NCBI GenBank assembly: GCA_009809945.1 | Contig: WTPW01000663.1 | Location: 168,911-232,910, forward strand | Source of the DNA: Gigaspora margarita | Taxonomy: Eukaryota; Glomeromycota; Glomeromycetes; Diversisporales; Gigasporaceae | Direction of reading: 5' to 3' | DNA: 64,000 nucleotides | In this document: piece by piece, positions 21,205 to 33,347 of the stretch | How positions within the stretch are numbered: the first letter of the stretch is position 1 | How the letters are laid out: every line of letters begins with the position of its first letter | Position numbers and translations under genes: made by a program | The notes under the pieces: generated by a model | The model's database searches: none | What the model saw: the letters and a program-made list of their open reading frames with translations, nothing else | Told to the model about the DNA's origin: nothing

Positions 21205-22545
21205 ACAGTGCATGGTGTTTGAGCAGCGCCGCAGCTGCGATAGCAATTCAAAGATATTATGTTGTGATTAGGCTCCGTAGGCATTGAAACAACCTTATGT
21301 TTGGTGATTAAGTATCGCAACTACGCAAGCAGTGCAAGAATTTTATGTTGTTATTAGGCTCCATAGTTGCGATAGCAATGCAAGGACCTCATGTTGTGAT
21401 TAGGGTTAATGATTGCGACAGGCAGTACAAGAACCTCATGTTTGGTGATTGAGCTCCGCAACTTGATAGCAGTGCAAGGGCCTCACGTTATAATTAGACT
21501 CCATGGTTGCGATTAATGATTCCTGACGAAATTATTTCTCAATGATGAAATGGTTCCGTCAACATATTTGTTTGACGAAACCTTGGCGATTGACAAAACT
21601 CGTGACGATTGATAAACCCCTTGACTAATCAATTTGACCAATGAAATATTATAATACAGTTAACCCTCTTTCAACGTGCCTCTTTATAACAATCTCTAGA
21701 TACTGAATGTTAAGGGTTTTCAAAGTTATAATTCAAAGTTTCACTCACCAATATGAAAACACAGTAAATTTAATCGATAATGAACTGTTTTCTTGCCAAA
21801 TCACGAAGCCTTTGATGATTCCATTATCAAATAAGCTTTTCTTCGACAAGCTACTTTATAATGAACCACATATGTACTAAACATTTAATTATTTTTCAAT
21901 TTAATGCTATTCATTATAACAAAGTTTATTTTATTAGTCTTCTCCGTCAGCCAATCTGAAACCTCCGGGAGGTAAAGCCTTCGTCGGGAATGTCGGGTAA
22001 ATGTGTCGATATAAAAAATCGAAAAACGAATAGATAAAATAATGCAACAAAGAAAAATCAATGTTATATTTACTGATTTATTTTTATTATGAAAGAAAAT
22101 AATGATATCCATATGCTTCATCAATTGTCATCAGTCTCATCATTCATCATAGGTTTCGCCATTTGTCAATTCGTCATTCAGAAATTGCTTGTCGAAACGT
22201 TTCGTCATTCGTCACTAACGAATAACGAATCATTCGTCAGGTATCATTAGCTGTGATAGCAATGAAAGAACTCATGTTGTGATTAGGCCTTATAGCTGTC
22301 GCAGGAAGTACAAGAGCCTAATGTTTGGTGACTAAGCACCTCAACTAATTGTAATATAGGTTCCATGCCTGCAATAGCAATGTAAGGACTTCATGTTGTG
22401 TTTAGGCTCTATGGCTACCGCAGATGATGCAAGAACCTCATGATTGGTGATTGAGCTCTGCAACTAAGAAGAAGTGCAAAGTCCTCGCATTATGATTAGG
22501 CTCCGGTGCTGCGATAGCAATGCCAGGGCCTCATATTATGATTGC
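21205..22545 (+). repeat. 46-49-bp minisatellite, about eleven units, split by element E
   Basis: Units are built on TGATTAGGCTCC - GTTGCGATAGCAATGCAAGG - CCTCATGTTG. Three variants follow one another in a repeating order (GATTAGGCTCC..GATAGCAATGCAA, then CGCAGG..GTACAAG..TTTGG, then GATTGAGCTCCGCAAC). This suggests a higher-order unit of about 143 bp. Element E interrupts a unit at 21514. No frame is conserved, so it is not a protein repeat. Confidence 0.75.
21514..22249. mobile_element. Element E (GACGAAAC family), inserted in the minisatellite
   Basis: Ends TAATGATTCCTGACGAA and TTCGTCAGGTATCATTA, with arrays of TGACGAAAC words inside each end, as in element D. The middle is AT-rich and non-coding. 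The minisatellite unit resumes directly on the far side. Confidence 0.75.
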
Positions 22546-22873
22546 CGACTTTTACTAATCACATGAGCGTGAAAAGTAATATGTATGTACGAATTATAAC
22601 TTATAATTGTACCAGGTGATGATTAATTATCAAAGCTCAATTATCAAAGCTCGATTTTCATTGTATTAGTAGAATAGAATTGAAAAAAAATATTGAAATT
22701 TTTGTAGCAAGCGTTTTACATTACGGATATATATATTTCTGATGCACAATAAGTAGTAATATAAATAGTAGTAATGTAAATACAGAAATAGTAATAATAT
22801 AAATAGTAGTAGTATAATATACACTATAATAAAATTCATAGTAATGCATTCGCTGGATGGAATGACAAATAGA
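22546..22873. other. Intergenic DNA
   Basis: A run of ATAGTAGTAATATAAATAGT-like words at 22750-22830 gives spurious minus-strand frames. No gene. Confidence 0.4.
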
Positions 22874-23375
22874 GGTATTACCCGGGTCGGAAAATAATGA
22901 CCCAGACGGTTCAAATGTCAACCCGGGTTATGACCCGGGTCAACGGGTCATATGGATCATATGAAAAAATTTTGTAATGTGACCGTCGTAGCATACCTAA
23001 ATATACCAACAAATATTTAAAACAGATCTTTTCAGAGTTTGTATCAAAAATTTCTTCGACCTTACTCGCAATCTGAGTTTATTAGTTTTATCCATACTAC
23101 TTACCCAATTTTGACTCATGTCAAGAAATTAGCCCATACAGGCTAACCACTGGCTAACCTGGCTGGTTAGAGTTTTACGTAGTAAAATTGTAGCCTATTA
23201 ATGTGTCGTATGCACAACACGTAATACACATTAAAATATTATTTTAGTAGGTTTTGTCTATTTTGAATCCTGACCCGTTTGACCCGGGTTAGGTTAATTT
23301 TGACCCATGACCCGTCGGGTCGGGTGACCCATTCGAGTCGGCTAATCCGGTGTTAACCCGCGAAATACCTGTCAG
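22874..23375. mobile_element. GACCCGGG-rich element, probable inverted repeat
   Basis: Both ends are crowded with TGACCCGGGT words in opposite orientation (22878-22947 and 23265-23372) around an ordinary middle. The terminal match, GGTATTACCCGGGT against the complement of ACCCGCGAAATACC, is short. It is probably a non-autonomous transposon. Confidence 0.5.
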
Positions 23376-23404
23376 AAATTAAGCCTACGGAGCAACTATC
23401 GACA

Positions 23405-23810
23405 GGTAATCATTTGGCAATTCAAAAGAGTGTGTGATATATTTTATAGAATCGATTATAGTGTCCTTTATTTAATATATTAACTGTTAAGATATCATGG
23501 CAAACATGCCTACAAAGTGGTGCAAATATCGCCTATATTTATAAGAAACTATCTACTAATAAGCAGATATAACACTTGTGGCATAAATGATCGATCGATT
23601 ATTAATGCTATTCTGATTACATCAGTCCTTTATGCCTTAATTGCAACATGTGACATATCAGTCACGTGATGCACATCTGGCACATCTGGCACATCTGGTA
23701 CATTCAGTACATTCGGCACATTCAACACATTTGGTGCAACTGGCACAGTAGTCCCATGACATATTTATGAGTTACAGCAGGGGATTCATTATGCAAGAGT
23801 AACAATCTCC
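23405..23810 (+). repeat. Dispersed repeat, copy 1 (possible solo LTR)
   Basis: About 400 bp shared with 45165-46055, from TTTGGCAATTCAAAA through ATGCCTACAAAGTGG and TTATGCCTTAATTGCAACAT to CAGTAGTCC. It includes a run of 10-bp units (CACATCTGG, CACATTCAGTA) at 23670-23745. This copy lacks insertion L. It is retroelement-LTR-like in size, but I see no matching pair or primer site. Confidence 0.6.
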
Positions 23811-23839
23811 CCCACTAAATTTTATGCTTCCACACATAA

Positions 23840-24570
23840 ATATAAGTTGTTTTCAGGTTCCAATGTTTTTTTTCTGTCATTCTCAATGGTGACCTTTGCC
23901 AACAAAATCCACTTGAATCAAATTGGTTGGCAGAATTGGCATCTTCAGTACTTTCTAAACACTATTTGCCTGCCTCCTCTATTTTTACTCCAATTTCATC
24001 ATGATAATAACATCCAACCCCAATGGTTCCTTTAGAGCCACTCATATCAGCAGATTCTCAGTTTTTATTCCAATAACCATCACCAACTTTGGACATATCC
24101 TTAGTTTTAGTGAGTTCTCTTCCAGTTGTTACTTTACTTTGCTGCTGATCCTTTGAATTTCATCACTTTTCTTATCTGTTTTTACATGTAAGGTGTAAGG
24201 CCTCTCCTTCGAGGAGCTTTTCAACACCAGTATTCTTTTTTTTCTTGTTTTCTTTGGCATCTCTAGCTAACATTCTTTGTTTTTCTTCTTCTACCATTTC
24301 ATTATCTATATCAGACTTTCAATCAACAATTTTGCATCTATCTTTTTTGACTTTACTTCTAGTTTGACAACCTTCTGGGTCCTTTAGTTTATTAGTATGA
24401 TCCATTTTTGCAAATCTTGAGAGTTCTATTTCTACTTTTACTCCTTTATATTTATTCTTTTTAACTTTCAATGTATCTTTACAATAGTATCTAGCCTCAT
24501 ATATTCTGTCAACTTTATTAACATCGAATGTATTCTCAGTCAGTTTCCTTTTGGTAGGTTCTTCCATTTC
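23840..24570 (-). pseudogene. Decayed Sel1-like coding remnant
   Basis: On the minus strand an 82-codon frame starts at 24567 (MEEPTKRKLTENTFDVNK at its start), and coding-like sequence continues past stops and frameshifts. Near 24040-23930 it reads ESADMSGSKGTIGVGCYYHD, then EIGVKIEEAG, which matches the Sel1-repeat pattern (KSAxxGxxxGxxxLGxCYxxGIGV). The N-terminal lysine-rich part is unrecognised. At least two in-frame stops and one frameshift separate the pieces. Assignment rests on one and a half repeats. Confidence 0.45.
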
Positions 24571-24844
24571 TTTTTTAAGCCATGTGGCTATCCATTAAAT
24601 TCCAACCTTTCTATTTACACTTCACAAGCATGATCAAGCTTATCTTTCTTTATAAGAATTCTAAATTATTTACTACAAAAGTAGAACAGGGTGCCACCAG
24701 CGCTCCTGTTAAACATGTCATCAAATTTTAGATTTTTTTTCAGTAATGGCTATTTATCTTGTCACTAAATTAAGATATATATTAATAACATAACTATTGA
24801 ATTACAAATAAGTGAATAGAAATAACTTACTCATTATTTAAGTG

Positions 24845-24965
24845 ATACATGGAGTTGTTAAGGCTGAGCAGGTTTGCAATAAATTACTTAATTTTTATCA
24901 TGAATTATCATAAAACATTTTGTTACAGAACTTATTATTGCTCTTTTCTATTTGATCACCTTGAG
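24845..24965 (+). repeat. Single satellite unit
   Basis: GTTAAGGCTGAGCAGGTTTG, TTTTTATCATGAATTATC and TTGTTACAGAACTTATTATT match the roughly 100-bp satellite. Confidence 0.5.
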
Positions 24966-25199
24966 ATTTTTTTGTAAAGTGCATGAGTACTATGTATGTA
25001 ATCACTTAATTTGTTATATTTGTGGAACCTATCTAATATAAATACAATAAAACGTTAAAAGAAGTACTCACAACTTCTGAAAATATAACGAATTTAGATA
25101 ATAATTGCCCATATTGTAATCATGGGACTTACAGAGCATGTAAAAAATTATATAATAATCAATTCTACTAAATTGAAAAGAGCGATAATGCAGTACAGT

Positions 25200-26035
25200 A
25201 CACAATAATTAAAATTGAGTTGTTTGGTATGGTATTACCATGATTTTCATTATAGTTATGGTAAAACATTCTTTTTAGAAATTTGTATGGTTAAGTTCAT
25301 GTAAGCCACATTAGAATTTTTATAGTTTCTACTATGAATTATATAAAAAATTCTGTAACACTTACTTGCTATTTGTACTACTACATTGTGGTTGAGGTTG
25401 TGTTAGCTTGCATTAGAATTGTCATAATTTTCATGTAGTTAGTTTCATTAAGTTATTAATTTTTTTGTAAAAAAATTCTGTTGCAAAGTTTCACTATTTT
25501 GGTAATTACAATATGCGAATAAGGTTGAGTTAGTTTGCATGAATTATTATATATGGTATTAGAATTACTGTAATTTTTACCATGTGACTATAAAAATTCT
25601 GCTATTAAAACTCGCTATTTGGTGACCACAGTATTGGTTAAGGTTGTGATAAGGATGTTTTGGAATTGTCTTGTATTTTCTATGTATTTGAGTGAGCTTG
25701 TATTAGAATTATCACAATTTCTATCATGAGTTATTGTAAACATTTTGCTGTTACAGACCTTGCTATTTTAATAATGATAAAAAAGTGAGTTAGCTTATAT
25801 TGGAATTATCATTGTTTTATTACTATTATGAACCTATTTAGCACATAATATACAGTTAAGGTTGAGTTTGCATTAAATTATAAATTACTATAAAAAATTT
25901 TTCATACAATGCTTGTTCACTATTATAAAATCACAATATGTAGATGAATTATTTTGTGCTAAATTATTGTGGTTTATATCATGAGTTACTGTAAAAAATT
26001 CTGTATCAAACCTTACTATACTGGTGATACACATT
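25200..26035 (+). repeat. Array of about eight or nine satellite units
   Basis: Diverged units repeat GGTTGAGTTAGTTTGCAT - GAATTATCATGATTTCTATC - ATGAGTTACTGTAAAAAATT - CTGTTACAGA - TTGCTATT. This is the longest array of the satellite also seen at 4490-6115. Confidence 0.65.
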
Positions 26036-26747
26036 TAGTGACTTACTAATACATATTATTAACATTATCCAATCTTAGTTAATTTAATATCTACAAAGTG
26101 TTTATAACAAACAAAAGTTAGTTTAAAAAATTATAGATATAACTGAGAATAGGACCCCAAACATCTAGTATAGAGGTCATACTTGAAATTTTTCAGCAAA
26201 AATACCTAAAATTTGAGAAGCAAAAACCAGTTTTTGGCAATTATCTTGGCATTTAGTGGTCCTATTTGAATGATTTTTTTTAAAATGAAGCTCTCTGTGA
26301 GGCGCATCTAACAAAAAAAGTTTATTCAATTCTGATCACTGGATTAGAAGTTATTAAAGTAAATTGATTTTGTCAATTTAGCAAATTAGATCAAAATTGG
26401 CCATAATCCAGTTATGACCTATATAAGAGATGTCCAGGGTCCTCTGAGAATATTATTAACAAAATTGAAAACAATTACTCAATTATAACCACAATTATTA
26501 CAATATTATAAAAATCATAGAAAATTTAGCCAAAAAAAAGGCCTAATAAATGGTATTAAAAAATTTTCTTTACAGGCAAGATAGCATTCACATTTATATT
26601 AATTATGAATTCACTGAATTACTGATTTATAATAACATTAATTATATATGTTAAGAATGAAATTCTTATAAAGTTAGCTAATTTAACACAAAAATGTGCA
26701 TTAATATTAATTCACTGAATTACTGAATTATAATAACATTAATTATG
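26036..26747. other. AT-rich DNA with a short duplication
   Basis: TTCACTGAATTACTGATTTA followed by TAATAACATTAATTAT occurs at about 26610-26655 and again, slightly changed, at 26708-26748. No gene. Confidence 0.4.
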
Positions 26748-26763
26748 TAATGAATATAATATA

Positions 26764-27730
26764 ATTTTTTTTTTATGTCAAAGTTTCCGCTCTGGGGAAA
26801 AGCTTTTATTCAAGTAAATCAGACCAAGGGCGCCTCCAGGGGCACCCTGGCATTTGTTACATTGATGAGAGTACAACTAGCCACATCTGCAACTTTTGGT
26901 TGCCTAGTTAAGTAGCCACCCGAAGGTCCTACACTGGCTACCATACCTGAAACTGCATACCAGCATTGTCTATTTAAACCCTCTGGTCCCTGCGCCTCCT
27001 GACAAGTCCTCCTTGTATCACTGGTACAGTCCTCTGTTACATAAGTCAGTCAAGGCCAGTTCCAGATGTATTGCAAAACCCCATTAGAACTAGTTTATCC
27101 TCACGGAACACTTGGTAGAGCAGTTCCTGTCCCACACAGGTATTACCTATGCTTTGGTAACTTACGCTATAGCTTTACCTATATACTTGCAGTCAGAACT
27201 AACCATTAAACTGCTACTGTTACCTACTTCTGCCCTTGTAAAGTTCACTCCAATCCCAATACCCACTACAACCTTCCTATTAGTCCTTCCTCAGTATCCC
27301 CAAACTTCCAAACTATTTAGCTCAGAAGGGTCAGTCAGCTCGGTTTTAAGTGCCGAATGGACTCTCCCTCCTTGGTACATGCTGCCGAAACACATGTTCT
27401 TTTTCTCTGGTGTAACTCTGGTGGCCAGGTTAGTGGACCCCCTCTTCAAGGATCTTGTTATCCAGTTCTCCAGCTCCAGTTTCTAATATTCCAATTATGG
27501 TTAGCACCAGCTACTTCCTCACTTGGGACTTCCAAATGGGTATCTATTTTCTGATTCTTGGATTTTGTGCGCCCGAAGGCTCCTATTCAAAATAGTGTAC
27601 CAAAGGATCTATGAGAAAAAATGGTACCATAATACAGGCCTATTTTCTAAACCATCGCTAATGGGATTTGAACCCTAGACCTTCCGCTTGGGGGTGACAA
27701 CTTACCAATTTCTCTAAGTAACCACACTCC
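26764..27730 (-). mobile_element. tRNA-derived SINE-like retroposon, about 970 bp
   Basis: Read on the minus strand, the 5' end has tRNA-like promoter boxes: an A-box-like ACTTAGAGAAATTGG near 27705-27720 and a B box GGTTCAAATCC at 27664-27674. The 3' end has AATAAA followed by an A-run (a T-run at 26765-26774 on the plus strand). Direct repeats flank it: TAATGAATATAATATA (26748-26763) and TAATGAACATAATATA (27731-27746), one mismatch. Its G+C is clearly higher than the surroundings. Nearly 1 kb is long for a SINE. The 124-codon plus-strand frame inside is not supported. It stands directly beside the LINE poly(A) end, sharing one target repeat. Confidence 0.75.
27664..27674 (-). promoter_or_regulatory. 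Pol III B box of the SINE
   Basis: GGTTCAAATCC on the minus strand fits the B-box consensus GGTTCRANNCC. With the upstream A-box-like segment it suggests a type 2 internal RNA polymerase III promoter. Confidence 0.7.
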
Positions 27731-27941
27731 TAATGAACATAATATATTTTTTTTTTTGGTGTTAAGGTGAGGTTTTGTCTCTATCTTTATTGATAATTTG
27801 TATGAGATTTCTCAAAGGGTTTCTCAAAAATACAATTAATATTACTGTATACAAACTATATTACAAGAGTTGAAACTCAAACTATAGACAGATATACTAT
27901 CTAATTTATCTGCAACCTAAACCTACTAGAGTGGTTAAAAC

Positions 27942-30900
27942 TTATCTAGATTTGAATATGAAGTATAGAGTTAGTATTTGTGCTGTATTTGATCCATTGA
28001 TAGAATCATATATCAATTTTTTTAAGAGCATGTCCAAGAGATAGACATGAATTAGTATCTGTATCATGTAATTAATTAGGGAGACCACACCAACAACTGT
28101 AGGTGTAGTTAAGACTAGTACAGTTTGGTGATAGGGAATAAAAATTTGAAGGGATAGTAGATGAAGTTGGTATAGATAAAGTATTAAGTGCTAAAGTAGA
28201 GTGTTAAGAGTTTTCCATTGTGAAAGTGCAGTACAATATGGTTTCCAAAGTTGGTCATAGATGTTATCAAATATTTTAAGTAAAATTTTTATTGCAATAT
28301 TGGAAGCAATTTTGTAAGAAGAGTAGCGAGATATAGTATTGATTAGAGAAATTGGAATAAAGCTATGAAAAGTAGTAGAAAAAGAGGGTGTGTTGAAAGA
28401 AGAACACCATGTTGGGTTTAGGCAGTTGTGGTTAAAAAGATCTGTACGGAGCTGTTGGATTTGTAAAGCAGTTATATCTGGAATTTCAGAAAAAGCAAAT
28501 TGTGTAATATTGTTTTGGATTATTTGGGTAATATTGTTGTAGTTTGCAATAAAGCCAGCAAAACTGGTTTTCTGATTGGCTACAAGAAATGCATCTTGTA
28601 TGTTTAGAATATTAGGATTGAGTGAATTAATATAAAGTAAAGTAGGAAGCATATAGAGTAAGTTTTTAATTCAAAATGATTTAGATTGGCAGAGTTGAAA
28701 ATTGGTATAATTATATGAGTGCTTGTGATTATTATTAAAAAAAGCTATGTGGCATTCCAATCTATTTGGGATGCTATAGGAATAATATGTTGGACTCTAT
28801 TTTGTGAAGACTATATTGCAATAATGTGTGCATTGCAAATATTTTTGATACAGCAGCGGGTTGGTTGTTCAACATTAAATTGTTTGTATTGAAGAAAAAA
28901 GGATGGGTTGTAAATATTGTTAGGGAGAAATTCTAGGAGAGAAGAATTTGTATGTTCTTTTGCAAGTTTGTCAGCATAGTTGATGAGCTTATTATCACTA
29001 TGTGCAAGAACTTTGTGAAGTATGATAGTATAGGAGTATAATTGGATAAGATTAAAAAGAGTGTGCCAAATAGGCCAATAGTTGTATGAGTAAATTTTGT
29101 TAGCGTTGTGTGTAGAGTATAAAAGAGATTTGTATTTGGATATAATAGATTGAGAATCTGTATATATATGAATGGTACTATTACGAGGGCATGTACAAAT
29201 AGCTGATAGGATTGCAACCAGTTCAGCTTTGTATGATGATGGCCAGTTTTGAATTTGTGTAGAAAATTGATGTATTATTTGGTTCTTAAAAACCTGAATC
29301 CAGGCAATGCCCATTGAGCATTGTGAGTTACCAAGGTTGATAACAGATCCATTAGTATAGAAAGTAAATTCTGAAAGGTTAGAGTTAGTATTTGCTATTG
29401 TTTGTAGATTGTTTGATGCATTACAAGAAAAAAATATTTCTTCTATAGCTGATAAGGGTATTGATATGTAAGGCAGGGGGTATAGATAGAGAATGGCGTG
29501 ATGATATAGAGAATATTAGCCAAGGTAATTGGCATTAAGTTTAAGCTTGGATTTTTGTGTATAGACTTTTCTGCCAAGAAATTTTGTAGATAGTGTTGCA
29601 GAAACATCAATTGTGCATAGGTTTTGGATTCTGTTAGAGNTGAGNGAGCAACCTGTACAAGGATAGCAGCAAATATCAGGTAATGGGTATAGTGAAGTAT
29701 TGTTTTCATCAAATTCAAAAGTCCAGTGAGTAATAGAGATAGTATTTGTTTGCTGGTCAAATCGTCATGCTTTTCCTATAATAATATTATGGTCTATATA
29801 TGTAATGAGCCATGGTTTGGTTTTGACACTAAAGTGTTCAGTTATATAGAAAAGAGGATTAGTAGGAGAAAGCTGAAATGTAGATGAGAGTTGTCTAGTG
29901 GTATGATTAGTAATAATAATGTTTTCTAATGTAGTAAACCATCCTGGTGTCTTTCCAGATATTAGAAAACCAATTCTTGAAGAGATGTGGTTCCATGCTA
30001 GTAATGTAGTATTGTCAAATGAAGTAAGTTGTTCAAGGAATATAATATGTTTAGAACATATTTGGTGTTTAAAAGTTGGATAGAGAGGGTGAGAGCCAAG
30101 AATTTTTTCTAATGGGGTATATGGAAGATTGATTGTATATGGTTGCAGTATATCTGAATGTGCATATATTGTAGAGTCAGGTGTCTTAATAATAGAATAA
30201 TTTTAAAGGTAGTAGTGTTTTTGTTTATTTCATCAATTATAGGGTTTGGGTGCATAAGTATATTAGTTGTTGACCACAGGTTATTTTGAAGTTGTTGTAG
30301 TCTAATGTGTGTGCTAATTCCTAATAGTTCTTTACTATTTAGTCAAAGTATAAAGTTAGAGATATGATGCTGTAGTTGAATGTCCCAAATATTTTTAATA
30401 CCATAGATATTATGATTAAGTAATGTACTATTAGGGGTAGTTTTAGCTAGTTTAGCTTTGTGTTTAGCGACAGTAAGATATTTTGTAAGAATTTTGTTGC
30501 AGGTTGACTGTGATAAAACGATATTGTGGATTCTGTATTCGAGTATAGATATAATTACTGTGTTAATAATATAACTAGCTTGCTTGTCAGTAATTATTTT
30601 GGTATTGAGAGTGTTAGTAATCTCATATATTTCTTGGGTAATTAGTTTTGTTTGGGGGTATGATTTGGTATTAGTGCTAAACTAGCAACCTAGAAACTTG
30701 AAAGGAGTATGTAGAGGTTTGGTTTGAATAGAGGAATTGAGAAAAGTAATTAGGGGTACTTGATTAGTATTGGAAACTAGTACTGATTTGTGAGGGTTGA
30801 CTCTAATATTTGCCATTTGATAAAATGATGATACTGTTTGTAGAATTTGTTGCAGCTGCTGAAAGGATTGTGCAATCCATAAAGTATCATCCATATATGC

Positions 30901-33275
30901 TAGAACTGAAGTTGAAGCTTCAGTTTTATCAAATATAGGAGTGCAATAGTAGCTGTCCATGTAGTAGTACTTGTATAACCAGAGTATGTATTAAAAATTT
31001 TACTGATTAAAGGATCATAGTAAATATGCCAGAGTAGTGGGGTTATTGTTTCTTCCTGGTCTATTCCATCTTGTACTATATAGGATTGTGTGAGTCCAAG
31101 ATTGGTAATAGCACAGTTTGATCGATCAGTAAGTAAATTAGAGATAATATTAACAAGTGATATAGGCATATTGAGTCGATAGAGTGCTTTTTTGAGTAAA
31201 GAAATATTAACAGAATCATAAGCTTTACTTATATCCTGAGAGAGGAGCCATATTCCCTTATAGTTGCAGTTGGCATCTTCAATAAAATTATTGAAAATAT
31301 GGATAGGGTTATTGGTACTGTTACCAGATAGGGCAACATAGTTGTGTGGATTAAGAATGTTGTAAGATGAAAAAATATGGTTGAGGCAGTTAGTAAGAAT
31401 TTTGGTATATAGTTTTTTAATATGCTCAATGAGGCTAATTGGACGTGTATTGTTAAGATTTTCATCAAATATAGATTTTTTGGAGATAGGAAAAATACAA
31501 CCATCTTTTTATTGTTTTGGAATTTGTTGTAATGTAATGCATCTATTAAGAAGGGCAGTAATTGCAGTAATTGTTTGTATTCCACAGTGCTTAAGCATTT
31601 CATAACTAATGCCTGAAGGACCACAGGCCTTGTTATTAGCAAATTGGTTGATAGTATTTATGACTTCATCTATAGAGATTTCAGTAAGTGCTGTATTGTA
31701 CCAAGAAGATAGGATAATTGAAGAGGGGCTATATTTTGTTTCCCATTCATTTTCAAAGATTGTTTGGTTGTGTGATTGATGTGCAGTCCATTAGCAGAAG
31801 TGTAATTGAATATGTTGTTTAATACATGATGGATTAGTAATAATATTGTCCTCTGTTTTGATATTATCAAAATATACTAGATCAGTATGTCTGTTAAGTA
31901 TACTATTAATCATTTTAGTAGGTTGAGTGAGAATTTTTTCACATCTGGTATTAATAGCAGAGTTGATATAATGTCGTAAGTGCTGTGAGTTTTCAAGATT
32001 CCTGGCATTGTATAAAGTTCTCCAGGCTATTTTAGTTTGCTAAAGCCACTGGAGAGGTTTTGGCTATTTAAGAGAGGTTGAGGAATATTGAAGTTATGTT
32101 TAGAGTTAATGTGTTGAATTTGTATATAAATGTTAGGTGATAAAGGACTATGGTTAGAGAGTGCATATTTGGTTTGTTTCATTATACTTCCTAGATTTTG
32201 AAGATCTTTGTGGAGATCNNTAGNTTTAGNTNAGAAGGTGTGATNAAAATTANGAACTGTAAATTTNTTATTGGGTATTATTTGNAAAGCAGATNTAATA
32301 ATACTAGTTTGAATTTTATGCCAAGTGTGTTCTAGTGATTCAGTAGTATTAATAGTGAGTGGGGTATTAAGGGATAGAATTTTGTTTTGGGTAAGAGAAG
32401 AAAATTCTTTTTACATATCATAGCTCATAGCTTTGTAGTTAAATACTCTATGTTTGCACTGGGTTTTATTTCGAAGTTTTGATGACAAAGCGAAAGGAAA
32501 TGCCCAACTAGAGATTAGAATAAAATGATCACTCTGTGTAGATGTTAAAGGCTCCTGAAGAGTAAAGTCAATAAGATAAGGAATAATAGAATCATGTGCC
32601 TAAATGTAGTCTATACGGCTATAAAGGTTATTACATTGCCATGTTTGTTGTAGCTTGTTAGTATGATCTGCAAGATCATACATATTATTGTTATGAAGAT
32701 AGAATAGTAATTTGGATTTGGATGCTAATGAAATATTAGAGACATTGAAGTCACCAAGAGTAATAGGATGGAGATTAGCAGATAGTGCTTGTTGAATCCA
32801 TGATATTACTTTTTCTTGAGTTTCGTTACGATAGTATTGGTTAGTAGAAGAAAGGTATACAGATATAATTCTGAATTTGAAGTCATGTTTAAAGAAGAGG
32901 TCAATCGCAACAGCTCCTCCAGGGTGGGTTATAACATTGTGAATATGTGATTTAAGTGAGTTGTTGATCATTAGTCCAGTACTTTCTGCAGAATTGTCCA
33001 AGCTAGACCAAAAATAAGTAAATTGTGGGTATTAAAAAATTTTTTAGATTTGGAAGATAAAATTTTTGTTTCAGTTATGCTGATAATATGTAGATTGTTT
33101 TAAGGCAAAATTCTTCCCAAAGCTGTTTTTTAGTTAGCTTGTTATAGCCTTGTACATTATGTGTTGCAATATTAAGTTTTAGTGATGAAGGTATATCATT
33201 AGGAGTTAAATCTGGTATATTGTAGCCTTGTATATTGTGTGTTGAAAATAGATTATCAGGTATTGGAGGTATCAT
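27942..33275 (-). pseudogene. LINE ORF2: AP endonuclease, reverse transcriptase, RNase H
   Basis: In order on the minus strand: the endonuclease starts with LNIATHNVQGYNK (about 33165), then SITETK, GDFN (32755-32744) and SRIDYI (about 32605). The reverse transcriptase has NNKACGPSG (about 31640), the DISKAYDSV block (about 31215) and catalytic AYMDD (about 30900-30886). RNase H has YTNGS (29359-29345), KAELVAIL, IYTDSQS and NYADKLAKE (29314-28950). Near the 3' end a CxWCGLPN-type Cys segment (about 28115) may be a zinc knuckle. Defects: stops at 30682-30684 (TAG where FLGCWF is expected), 31509-31511 (TAA where Trp is expected in KQWKDG) and 29765-29767, frameshifts near 33095 and 33040, and Asn replacing the first catalytic Asp of RNase H. 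Several N bases fall in this ORF. Confidence 0.85.
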
Positions 33276-33347
33276 AGTCGATATATAAGATGATCTAGAT
33301 GTTAAACTAGAGTGGTTTGATGTAGATAATTTGATTAGTAACTTGTA

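Noticed and set aside
23405..23810. Firm solo-LTR call
   Set aside because: Size and dispersal would fit, but the TG...CA ends, a 5-bp duplication and a primer-binding site could not be shown.
27112..27554. 124-codon plus-strand frame
   Set aside because: It lies antisense inside a tRNA-derived retroposon with poly(A) and target duplications on the minus strand; no domain seen.
27640..27735. A functional tRNA gene
   Set aside because: The B box is good but no acceptor stem pairs and the sequence continues as a retroposon.
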